Below the pieces are notes generated by a model. The model worked only from the letters and a program-made list of their open reading frames with translations, did not search any database and had not been told where the DNA came from. A stretch of 64,000 nucleotides of DNA from an uncultured Christensenella sp. (GTDB lineage: Bacteria > Bacillota > Clostridia > Christensenellales > Borkfalkiaceae). Made by a program: the position numbers and the translations under genes. The DNA lies in assembly GCA_910577875.1 (NCBI GenBank), contig CAJTNY010000001.1, positions 62,001-126,000 on the forward strand, given 5' to 3'. Below are positions 16,387 to 24,659 of this stretch, one piece after another; position 1 is the stretch's first letter; every line of letters begins with the position of its first letter.

Positions 16387-16509
16387 TTATCCGAATTTAT
16401 GTCGTATTTCAAGTACAAACAGCAATATTCCGCCTATATCGAACGAAAGTATCTTGCCGATTAAACCCATTATCAGATTTAAAGTTCCCACTATGCACAG
16501 AATAAGCAT
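16387..16509 (-). CDS. Small hydrophobic peptide, 40 residues
   Basis: An unlisted small gene supported by a strong SD (GGAGGGAG, 5 nt before the ATG) and by its own terminator at 16341-16370. The product begins MLILCIVGTLNLIMGLIGKI and continues with a second hydrophobic stretch (GGILLFVLEIR), ending HKFG. It is predicted to be one or two short membrane helices. No family recognised. It could be a regulatory membrane peptide. It lies between an XRE-regulator relic and leuA. Confidence 0.55.
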   Translation of the reverse strand: MLILCIVGTLNLIMGLIGKILSFDIGGILLFVLEIRHKFG

Positions 16510-16541
16510 AAAAATACTCCCTCCGACGCCGAACACAGCGC

Positions 16542-16625
16542 GAACCGCCTTTATCTATGCTTGCAGATATGGCGAAATTTTACGACGTATCAGTCGATTA
16601 CCTTCTCGGACTGAAAGAATTTTAA
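16542..16625 (+). pseudogene. 3' fragment of an XRE-family regulator gene
   Basis: On the plus strand, the opposite strand to all neighbours, the frame reads EPPLSML then ADMAKFYDVSVDYLLGLKEF and a stop. This is the typical end of a HTH_3 domain (helices 4-5, with DVSVDYLLG). Nothing resembling the preceding helix-turn-helix is found upstream in any frame, so only the last 27 or so codons remain. It marks a deletion or rearrangement at this site. Confidence 0.7.
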
Positions 16626-16641
16626 ATTTTTAAATAGGAAC

Positions 16642-16670
16642 GCGCGGGCTGACTTTTAGTCAGCCCGCGC
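16642..16670 (-). terminator. Terminator after the MATE transporter gene
   Basis: A 12-bp stem GCGCGGGCTGAC/GTCAGCCCGCGC with loop TTTTA; weak T-tract (TTCCTATTT) on the minus side. Confidence 0.65.
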
Positions 16671-16689
16671 CTTTGCATATTGTAAGTAT

Positions 16690-18057
16690 TTATAAATTCG
16701 CGGTTTTGGGATACTTTCGAAAAGTTGCAAACAAGAAGGCGAGAGCGAAAATCGTGCTTATGCTCCAACCTATCCCCCACGCCCAGCACACTCCGTCGAA
16801 ACCTTTCCCGACGCCCGTGAGAATATAGACTAGCGCTACCCTTAGAATCAGGTCGATAAAAGTACTCACCGTAAAGCCTAGATTGCCGCCGCTTCCGCGT
16901 ACAGCGCCGTCCGCAACGATTTTAACACAGATTACAGGAAGGAAACAAGAAACTATAACTATAAACGAAACGGAGCATTTCATCGCTTCCTCGGTAAGCT
17001 TGTCCTTCTGAACGAAAAGCCTCGTTAGAAATTCGGGACAAGAAACGAATACGGCAAGAAACAAAACACTCGTCAACAGCGCGTAACAGGTTACGGCTAT
17101 ATATCCCTTTTTTATACGCGCAAACTCTCCCGCCGCTTTATTCTGCGAAACAAAATTCGAAAGCCCGTTCGTCAGTGCGCTTACGCCCATATTCGACATA
17201 CAAATCAGTTTAAACGCGGTAGTGAACCCTGTAGTCGCGTCTTCGCCGAGCAGATTTATACGCTTGCTGACGAAAAAATTGCCCAATGAAATAAAGCTCT
17301 GCTGTAATATTATGGGAACGGAAGTCACAGTCAAGTCTTTAAATATCTTTTTATCGAAAATTTTGGGTTTTTCTTCGGTCTTAATGCTTTTTAATTTTAC
17401 AATAAGAACTATTGCCGTAAGTATGCAGGAAACCGCCTGAGAAATGAACGTCGCCCAAGCCGCGCCCGCAACGTCGAGATGAAAAACGCACACGAACAGA
17501 AAGTCGAGCCCGATATTCAAGAGCGACGAAACAACTAAAAATATGAACGGGGTTTTGCTGTCGCCGAGTGCGGAACAGATACCGCAACCGAGATTATATA
17601 GAAAAACAAAAGGCATAGAGCCTGCGTATATGTACAGATAAGCAATACAGTCGTCGAAATAAGAACCGTGCACACTCAAACCGTTCAATAACGGTTTGCC
17701 AAGCCCGAAACCTGCCGACATTATCACAGCGCATAAAACAGAAAAAGTAATCAGCGCGGTGTTAACGGTTTCCCTGACACGCTGGTTATCGTTTTCACCG
17801 AAATGTTTTGCGACGATTACCGAGCACCCGCCGTTCGCGCCGAGCGCGAACGCCAATAGCACGTTTATAATAACAGTCGCGTTGCCTATCGCGTCTACGG
17901 CAAGCGCGCCCTCTTTCGCAAAATTCCCGACCACGATAAGGTCTACAAGAGAATAAAACTGCTGTATCATAGCGCTGCCGAATAATGGCAGACAGTATGC
18001 CAGCAACAGTTTCCAGACTCCTCCGCTTGTTAAATTTACGGTTTTGCTCGCTTTCAT
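16690..18057 (-). CDS. MATE-family multidrug/cation antiporter
   Basis: A 455-residue integral membrane protein with about 12 hydrophobic segments in two related halves. Typical MATE features: LTSGGVWKLLLAYCLPLFGSAMIQQFYSLVDLIVVGNF at the start (seen as an N-terminal motif around residues 9-46), GANGGCSVIVAKHFGE, the SALGDSKTPF segment ending the first half, and VRGSGGNLGFTVSTFIDLILRV in the second half. It exports drugs or metabolites using Na+ or H+ gradients; the substrate cannot be told. No SD is present before the ATG; a consensus promoter lies 10 nt upstream. Single-gene unit. Confidence 0.92.
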   Translation of the reverse strand: MKASKTVNLTSGGVWKLLLAYCLPLFGSAMIQQFYSLVDLIVVGNFAKEGALAVDAIGNATVIINVLLAFALGANGGCSVIVAKHFGENDNQRVRETVNTALITFSVLCAVIMSAGFGLGKPLLNGLSVHGSYFDDCIAYLYIYAGSMPFVFLYNLGCGICSALGDSKTPFIFLVVSSLLNIGLDFLFVCVFHLDVAGAAWATFISQAVSCILTAIVLIVKLKSIKTEEKPKIFDKKIFKDLTVTSVPIILQQSFISLGNFFVSKRINLLGEDATTGFTTAFKLICMSNMGVSALTNGLSNFVSQNKAAGEFARIKKGYIAVTCYALLTSVLFLAVFVSCPEFLTRLFVQKDKLTEEAMKCSVSFIVIVSCFLPVICVKIVADGAVRGSGGNLGFTVSTFIDLILRVALVYILTGVGKGFDGVCWAWGIGWSISTIFALAFLFATFRKYPKTANL

Positions 18058-18067
18058 TACGAAATTT

Positions 18068-18096
18068 ATTATAATTATTAAAGTTAATTAAATCAA
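18068..18096 (-). promoter_or_regulatory. MATE gene promoter giving a near-leaderless start
   Basis: TTGATT, 17 bp, TATAAT on the minus strand, with 10 nt between the -10 and the ATG and no SD. Confidence 0.6.
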
Positions 18097-18191
18097 ACAC
18101 TTATCGGCAATTTTTCGCATTGAAACTTGCACACAAAGTTTTGTGAGTTACGTTATATTTTCTGCTTTTAAATAAGTTTCGTAAACCCGTC

Positions 18192-18227
18192 AAAAAAACA
18201 GACGGCTTGACAGCCGTCTGTTTTTTT
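18192..18227 (-). terminator. Terminator after the 1571-aa lipoprotein gene
   Basis: A 16-bp stem ending in seven A/T pairs around a CAGACGGCT core, loop TGAC; works in both directions. Confidence 0.9.
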
Positions 18228-18235
18228 GATTTGTT

Positions 18236-21200
18236 TTACAGTTTTTCAATATTTATCGTTACATCACCTGCAACAAACGACGTTGCACGGAAATGCACGT
18301 ACCCGTACTCATCGGCAATAAGCGTTATATCTTTTCCGCTTACAGAATTGTCGGTATCGTCGATTGAATTATTCATCTTAACCAGCGACGCCTCAGACGT
18401 AATTTTATAAGACGCACCCGCCAATCCCCTGAAAGAAAATTTAATAGCTTGCCACGCATCGCAAGTTACGGTATTATTTCCAAGAGTCAACGTTTCATCG
18501 TATTTATTGTACGTTTCGGGAGGGTCTTTAGGCTCGGTACCGGGGTCAACCGGAATAGGCGGCGCTTCTTCCGCTTTCTCAACTTTAAAATTACAGTCTA
18601 CATAAACAACTACGTAATATGTGCCGGAAGTAACTTTTATATTACCGTCATTAGTTTCAATAGGCTCTACTTCCTTATCATTGAAAAGCGTACCTAAAAT
18701 CGCATCGGACGTAGCATCAATAGCCGTTAACTTTTCGCCGTTAACATATAAATTGTAAGTACCTGTTTCTAAAACAATTTTATAAACAACAGGAGTCCAA
18801 TAATCTGCCCCGCTAACGCTAACTTCACTGCCCGGCGTAATAGTTTCGAATTTATCGTCCTCGCCGCCGTTTTCGACTTCTTCCACGTATATAGTTACGT
18901 TAGTCAAACTTTCCGCGCACTCAACGTTTATCGACCTGATTCCTACGCTGTAAACAAATTCAACAGGGTTGCCCCTATCTATTCCGACGTATATCGTTAC
19001 GCCCGAAATTATTTCGTCGTTTTCGTCAAGGGCGGAAACACTGTAAGTCTTATCTTCCTCACAGCCGACCAAAGTAAACGACGCACCTTCGGTGCCGAGA
19101 CTGCTCAGAATATAATATCCGTAGCCTCCCGAGACGGTGATTGTGTTTTCTGCGGGTTCGGGTTCGGGTTCGGGTTCGGGAGTAACCGTGCCTTGCGATA
19201 ACGCAACGTTAAGGTTTTTAGTTCCCGCTAAGTCCGAATATACGTAAACCCAGATTTTTCCTTCCGAATCGGCGGTCAGCGTCAACGTTCCTTCCGTAGA
19301 ATAATTCTCCCAATCGACGCTACCGTCCTTAACTGCGCCGAGTCCCTCGAAGTTACCCGTAAACACATATTCTTTTCCAGCTTCCCCTCCCGTAAACAAC
19401 AAGTAGTTGCCGCCTTCCGACACGGTCAGTTGGTTATCGCCTGCGGTAATTTCATTTATCGTAACGGTTACTTCGAACGTTGCAGTGAACCCGCCGTCGT
19501 TGGACGTTACGGTTATCGTCGCAGTTCCTGCGCCTACCGCTTTTATACTTGCGGGATTCCACTCATCGACTTCGACGACCGAGCTGTCGGAAGAAGTTAT
19601 CTTGAACGTTTTATCCGACGCATCCACGGGAGTTATAGTTACGTGCTCGGTGAGGTCGAAACTCTCGCCGTAAGACAATTCTTTATTTTCCAAATCAACG
19701 GTAATTCCGTCTGCGGATACTGCCTTGGTAGCAGTCACCTTCAAATCCCATTCACCGTATCTTACGCTGTTTATGCATAAGTAAGCAATACCGTCGCCAT
19801 CAGTGATTATAACAAGCGTATCACCTGCGTTGCTGTAATCGATATTTCCGTCGGCATCGGCTCTGTACATATAGAAATTCAAATCATTCGTAATCGCATA
19901 TTTGGAATTTGCTTCGCCTTTGAATTTGAAGAAATTATTGCCGTTTACGGTAACTACGTCAGTGACGCCTGCGCCAAGCACGACTTCTTCTACGGATACT
20001 CTGCACTGCGCCTCGAATTTACCGTCAGACGATACGAATCTTATAGTGACTGTTCCTTCTTTAACACCCGTAACGACGCCGTTTTCAACCGTCGCTATAT
20101 CTTTGTTTGAAGTACTCCAGGTTCCGGTTTTGATAGAAGCGTCCGCCGGAGTAAATTCGGGTGTAAGCGTAACGCTTGCGCCGACGAAAACTTTTTCCTT
20201 GTCTTTAAGAGTTACCCCCGTAACTTTGACGGGCGCGCCCTTGTAGGCGATTGTAAACTTACCCTTACCCGTTATGCTCCAAACTTCCACTTCGTCGCCT
20301 TTCGCAAGAGCGAACTCGACGGTTCCGGCAACATTCGCCTGAGCCGTAGCCGAAGTCTTGAAGAAAATGTAATCGTTCGCAGACGCCGTAATGGTATATA
20401 CGCCCGTTGCAGACGCAGGTAAAAACATATGCGAACCGGTAAGATTGTACTCGCCGGAAAGGGTGTCTATTATCTCGCCGTCTTTTGTAAGCAGTATCTC
20501 TTGAGCATAACCCTGTTCGCTGTCATAAGTCAGATACAGATAGTAAGAAGACGATATATTAAAGCTGTAATCGATTTCGTCGGGACCGCTGACGTATTCC
20601 ACACGGAACTTATTTTCTTCCGCGTCGTAAGCGTAATTTACAACCGTCGCCTGTTCCTCGCCTTTCTTGATAGATGCGGTGCCGTTTACAGCGCCTTCCG
20701 AAGCGGGAGTAAATTCAACGGAAATTTCTTCTTCCTCGTTTTTATAGTTTCCGTTCAGAATATCGGAAATTTCGGGAGCTTCGTCAACGTTCAGCGTGAG
20801 CGTTGAGGAATCGGACGCGCCTTGGAAAGTCGTCGTGAGAGTTATCGTATATTTTCCCGCTTCCAAAGATTTGAATAACTTGACAGGAACGCCCTCATTA
20901 AAACCGTCGGTTATTACGCTAGACGTAATATCTTCGTTCTTTTCGTTTCTTACGGTAACGGTATAGCCCGAATCCTGATATGCGGGATGGTCTACCTTAT
21001 TCGTAAACATAAAAGTCTGACCGGTATAGATACTGAAATTTTTCTGAACCGTTTCCCAGTTTTCTTTTTTCGTTACTTCGTCATACTGATATACGCTCGT
21101 ACCGAATCCAGTAGGCGCCTGGAAAGGTACGTGCAGCGTGATTACTTTTTCTATTCTGTCGGTCTTTATAACCAATTGAAGGTCGCCCGCAACCCAGCAA

Positions 21201-22951
21201 CTCAGACCCAGCAACATATCGCCCTGATTGAACACCGCTTTAATATGTCCGTCGTCGCCGCCTTCGTAATTACCCTGAAGCTCAACGTCACCCTCGGAAG
21301 TGCGGAGATAGAACTTAATGGTGTCGAAATTGAAATTAGTCGTTTCGGGAGATATGTTACTTATCCGTAAACAGAGCGATTGACCCGCTTCAAGCTCGAG
21401 TTCGTCTCCTAATTCGCGTACGGTTTCGATACCGGTTATTGTATAATCGCTGCCATCGAATATAGTTTTTATTTCAGCAATCGAAAGTTCGAAATCCGAA
21501 GCAATTAAATCTTCCGGTTTATAAGGATTGACGGGTTTTACCGCGCCCTCTTCGAATTCGTTCTGCGTTACATTGAAAGTCTGCGTATACATTGCTTTCG
21601 CGTTTGCGGATACTTTTGCGTAACCGTTGGAACCGACGACGTAAGAATTAGGTTTGTATTTATTGCTGTAACCTTTATTCTCTACGACAGCATCGCTCAT
21701 TACAAAGTCTGCGTCGATTTTGAAACTTACCTTATATTCACGGTAATAGCCCATTTCCGTAAGTCCGAGATAACCGAAACCGAAACTATAAGTTCTTACT
21801 CCGTTTTCATCGGGCTCGCTTACCTCCTCGGTAAAATCGCCGTTGGGATTGGTTTTTCCAACCGAGTACATTGTGCTTACGAGCTTCTCTATTCCGTGGA
21901 AGTTATTGCCTGCAAGCGCGGGATGTTCCGCGTAAAGAAGAAGATAGGGAATTCCGGATAATAAATTTTCCGCGCTTAAATTTTCGGGTGCAACTTCGTT
22001 TCCGTCCGCTATCTGGTCGTACAAAGCGCCCGTCAGCTCCAATATCTTTTTATTCGCTTCAACCTTCTCCGAATTGCTACCGTTTGCCGCTTTGTCGCTG
22101 ATTTCTTTTATCTGCTCGACTATGCTCAAATAATCGGGGTCGTCCATATCGACGTAACCCGTTCCGACGCCGACGGTTTTATAAGGATAGAAGTAAGAAC
22201 CGTCCGCAAGCTTGGATATAAAGAATTCCGCGCCGCCCGCGTCCGCCGTAAGCAGACCTTCGTCTTTGACGTGCAGATAATTGTCACCCTTTTCAAAAGT
22301 AAGAACAGACGACTTTTTATCGTTACCGCCCATTATATTGTCTTTGACTATCGCGCCGCTTGCAACGTTCGACATATTTGCAACGCCGATTTCAATTGCT
22401 TCCTGCAAATTGAACGCCGCGTACGTTTCAAAAGATACGTCGCCCTCGTCCGTTGCAATTACGTATGTTCTGAGTTTAGTATTCTTATCCTGAGTCGCGG
22501 ATTTATAGCCGGTACCCTCTTTCGTCAGGGCGGGAAGTTCCACTTCGAACTTGTGCTCGTTGTCGGTTTCGCAGACTTTGACCGCCAAACCCGCTTTAAG
22601 CTCGGTGGGTTTTTCTATTTTCCACTCGCCGTACTCGTGACCGGTTGCGGGAATTTTTTCTTCCGTCGTCGCGTCGCAGTTCTTGCATTCGCCTCTTTTC
22701 TCGCCTTCACCCTCGCAAGTCGGGTCGGTTACGGTCCATTCGTAATCGTGCCCCGTGGCGGCAATTTCACGCGTTTCTTTTTCTCCGCAGCTGCATTCGC
22801 GCGTTTCTTCGCCCTTTTGGATACACGTGGGCGGAGTAGTCTGCTTCCATTCACCGTATTTGTGGCTATGGCAGGACGCCAGCGCAAAAGACGAAGACGC
22901 GCCGAGCGTAACGGCGGCTATGGCAAGCATAAGCTTCCTCTTACTTTTCAT
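18236..22951 (-). CDS. Large surface lipoprotein with Cys-rich repeats and BIG2 domains
   Basis: A 1571-residue exported protein. The signal peptide ends in lipobox ALASC (Cys27). Two short repeats follow, each built as GHxYxW...TCxxxGExxxxC with a second Cys pair, ending ATGH (about residues 28-108). A long beta-rich region contains two bacterial Ig-like (BIG2) domains, one starting VKVTGVTLKDKEKVFVG and ending FEAQCRVSVEE, the next starting ITVDLENKELSYGESFDL. A PEPEPEPEPA linker (DNA about 19150-19185) precedes further beta modules. Such architecture is adhesin- or stalk-like, but no ligand is known. SD is GGAG. Own promoter and terminator. Confidence 0.85.
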   Translation of the reverse strand: MKSKRKLMLAIAAVTLGASSSFALASCHSHKYGEWKQTTPPTCIQKGEETRECSCGEKETREIAATGHDYEWTVTDPTCEGEGEKRGECKNCDATTEEKIPATGHEYGEWKIEKPTELKAGLAVKVCETDNEHKFEVELPALTKEGTGYKSATQDKNTKLRTYVIATDEGDVSFETYAAFNLQEAIEIGVANMSNVASGAIVKDNIMGGNDKKSSVLTFEKGDNYLHVKDEGLLTADAGGAEFFISKLADGSYFYPYKTVGVGTGYVDMDDPDYLSIVEQIKEISDKAANGSNSEKVEANKKILELTGALYDQIADGNEVAPENLSAENLLSGIPYLLLYAEHPALAGNNFHGIEKLVSTMYSVGKTNPNGDFTEEVSEPDENGVRTYSFGFGYLGLTEMGYYREYKVSFKIDADFVMSDAVVENKGYSNKYKPNSYVVGSNGYAKVSANAKAMYTQTFNVTQNEFEEGAVKPVNPYKPEDLIASDFELSIAEIKTIFDGSDYTITGIETVRELGDELELEAGQSLCLRISNISPETTNFNFDTIKFYLRTSEGDVELQGNYEGGDDGHIKAVFNQGDMLLGLSCWVAGDLQLVIKTDRIEKVITLHVPFQAPTGFGTSVYQYDEVTKKENWETVQKNFSIYTGQTFMFTNKVDHPAYQDSGYTVTVRNEKNEDITSSVITDGFNEGVPVKLFKSLEAGKYTITLTTTFQGASDSSTLTLNVDEAPEISDILNGNYKNEEEEISVEFTPASEGAVNGTASIKKGEEQATVVNYAYDAEENKFRVEYVSGPDEIDYSFNISSSYYLYLTYDSEQGYAQEILLTKDGEIIDTLSGEYNLTGSHMFLPASATGVYTITASANDYIFFKTSATAQANVAGTVEFALAKGDEVEVWSITGKGKFTIAYKGAPVKVTGVTLKDKEKVFVGASVTLTPEFTPADASIKTGTWSTSNKDIATVENGVVTGVKEGTVTIRFVSSDGKFEAQCRVSVEEVVLGAGVTDVVTVNGNNFFKFKGEANSKYAITNDLNFYMYRADADGNIDYSNAGDTLVIITDGDGIAYLCINSVRYGEWDLKVTATKAVSADGITVDLENKELSYGESFDLTEHVTITPVDASDKTFKITSSDSSVVEVDEWNPASIKAVGAGTATITVTSNDGGFTATFEVTVTINEITAGDNQLTVSEGGNYLLFTGGEAGKEYVFTGNFEGLGAVKDGSVDWENYSTEGTLTLTADSEGKIWVYVYSDLAGTKNLNVALSQGTVTPEPEPEPEPAENTITVSGGYGYYILSSLGTEGASFTLVGCEEDKTYSVSALDENDEIISGVTIYVGIDRGNPVEFVYSVGIRSINVECAESLTNVTIYVEEVENGGEDDKFETITPGSEVSVSGADYWTPVVYKIVLETGTYNLYVNGEKLTAIDATSDAILGTLFNDKEVEPIETNDGNIKVTSGTYYVVVYVDCNFKVEKAEEAPPIPVDPGTEPKDPPETYNKYDETLTLGNNTVTCDAWQAIKFSFRGLAGASYKITSEASLVKMNNSIDDTDNSVSGKDITLIADEYGYVHFRATSFVAGDVTINIEKL

Positions 22952-23029
22952 ACAATTTCTCCTTTTATTATTTTAAAACATTTAATCGCGATAAATTATA
23001 AAATACAACTTTTAATACTGTTTTAACAT

Positions 23030-23058
23030 ATTCTATCACATTATTTAGCACTTGTCAA
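23030..23058 (-). promoter_or_regulatory. Strong promoter of the 1571-aa lipoprotein gene
   Basis: TTGACA, 17 bp, TAGAAT on the minus strand, 78 bp before the ATG, beginning only 8 bp beyond the preceding terminator. Confidence 0.75.
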
Positions 23059-23066
23059 TAAAAAAA

Positions 23067-23109
23067 GTATAAATATACAAACCTTTTTACAAGATTTGTA
23101 TATTTATAC
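23067..23109 (-). terminator. AT-rich terminator ending the MoxR/VWA operon
   Basis: A perfect 15-bp inverted repeat GTATAAATATACAAA/TTTGTATATTTATAC with a 13-nt loop, followed on the minus strand by seven T. AT-rich stems are unusual for terminators; a protein-binding role is possible as well. Confidence 0.6.
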
Positions 23110-23162
23110 AGTAATTACAAAATATGCAAATTTTTTCCGATATACCGAATATCAACGTCTAT

Positions 23163-24659
23163 TTAACGCGCGTCGTAATAACCGCAGGCGAACAGCCACT
23201 GGTCCTTGCCCGAGGAACTTATGCCGTTAGAATCACCCCAGCCTATGCCGTCGCCGAAGAAACCGCTGCTGTCGCTGTAAATGTACAGGAAGTTTTTCAT
23301 TTCGGGGGTTACGGCATATAAGCCGTCGCTGTTAACGTAGTCTATATAAGACTTATAGTCGAGTTCTTTCAACTTTTCAGATATATCCGGAGGAATCAGC
23401 GAAACATCGCCGCCGAGACTGTCGAGATACGCGCTGTATTTCTTCTTTTTCTGACCCGTAATGCTGTCATTGACGTATTCGGTGCATTCGTAGCCTCTTA
23501 TAAAGTACGTATAGTCTTTGCCGTCCATTCTCAGTCTTACGTTGTCATTGAAGAAATCTACAAGTGAGTCGGATTCGTCACCGCTTGATGTTTTTTCCGA
23601 AAGCAGTCTTACATAAAGAATTGAATCGACGGAATTACCGTATTTATCTATATGGGCGTAGTGATAATAACCGTCTTCGGGCGAAAGATAGACGCCCGTA
23701 CCGTCTAAAATCGTCTTATCTCCGACGACTTTACCGAATTTTTTAAACGTATATCTGAAAGGAGAGTATTCGGGAGTCTGTTTGAATTCTTCCTGAGGCA
23801 CCGCGACTTTATAAACCGATTCTTCCTCTTCGAAATCGCCGTCGCGGGTTATTATAAAATCGATATCGACAGGCAGTTCGACGTGGCTTCTTTTATCGAA
23901 TTTTACGGCGAACGAATATACGGGACCTCTGCCGGCTACGCTTACTTCGTATTTGAAATTCTTCGTAAATACAGAGCTCACTCCACCGTCGTTGAGAGAA
24001 TAATTGGGTCTGTCGGGCTTCCACGCGCCGTGTCCGACATATACGTCAAGACGAGGATTGACTTCGTTTGAGTTGACGTCAACTACGCTTTCGATAGCGT
24101 ACATTCCTGATTTATCGGGGCGGTATTCGCAGAATATATTCTGACCTGCTTCCGTAAACGTAAGTCTGTAAGCGCCGAGCTTGGTAAGTATAATTGAGTT
24201 ATATTTACCCGTGCCCGCTCCGTAATATTCCGTCAGTTCATACAGTTCGATTTCCGCTTTTCGGTTTTCGTTATCGACCGTATACTTGTTTGCATTGTAA
24301 GTATAGCCGTCGGGAACCGCAGAAAGCGTTACCGTATATTCGCCGTCAAGACCGCTTATTTCCGCAACACCCTCAGAGTCGAACGCTGCAGTATGAACCT
24401 GAGAACCGTCGTTCCATTTCGCGCTCATTTCCATATTGGGACGGAACGTTTCGCCTTTGCAAGTGAGCGTCACCGAAAACACACCGTCGTTATCTTCGCC
24501 TCCGCCGTTATTATCGTCATCGTCCGGATTGTTTCCGTCGTCGGGTTTGTTTATGTTATTATCCGGCGGGACTGCGGGTTTATAGGTTACGCAGGCGGAA
24601 ACAAAGAGAGTTGAAACCGTCGCTAAAAACGACATAAGAATTACTAAAAATCTTTTCAT
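23163..24659 (-). CDS. Lipoprotein, last gene of the MoxR/VWA operon
   Basis: A 498-residue predicted lipoprotein: signal peptide ending in lipobox LFVSAC (Cys23), then a low-complexity Asn/Asp/Gly/Pro linker (about residues 31-58), a SpaA-like beta domain (GVFSVTLTCKGETF ... GLDGEYTVTLSAVPDGYTY) and beta-rich modules. No catalytic motif recognised. The ATG overlaps the stop of the preceding VWA gene (ATGA) and has GGGAGG upstream, so it belongs to that operon and its product probably works with the membrane VWA proteins at the cell surface. Confidence 0.8.
   Translation of the reverse strand: MKRFLVILMSFLATVSTLFVSACVTYKPAVPPDNNINKPDDGNNPDDDDNNGGGEDNDGVFSVTLTCKGETFRPNMEMSAKWNDGSQVHTAAFDSEGVAEISGLDGEYTVTLSAVPDGYTYNANKYTVDNENRKAEIELYELTEYYGAGTGKYNSIILTKLGAYRLTFTEAGQNIFCEYRPDKSGMYAIESVVDVNSNEVNPRLDVYVGHGAWKPDRPNYSLNDGGVSSVFTKNFKYEVSVAGRGPVYSFAVKFDKRSHVELPVDIDFIITRDGDFEEEESVYKVAVPQEEFKQTPEYSPFRYTFKKFGKVVGDKTILDGTGVYLSPEDGYYHYAHIDKYGNSVDSILYVRLLSEKTSSGDESDSLVDFFNDNVRLRMDGKDYTYFIRGYECTEYVNDSITGQKKKKYSAYLDSLGGDVSLIPPDISEKLKELDYKSYIDYVNSDGLYAVTPEMKNFLYIYSDSSGFFGDGIGWGDSNGISSSGKDQWLFACGYYDAR

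Noticed and set aside
16269..16418. Fifty extra N-terminal codons of leuA
   Set aside because: They cross a terminator and a promoter, and the family N-terminus begins at 16268.
22271..23026. 251-codon plus-strand open frame
   Set aside because: Antisense to the N-terminus of the 1571-aa lipoprotein; basic, low-complexity protein without domains.
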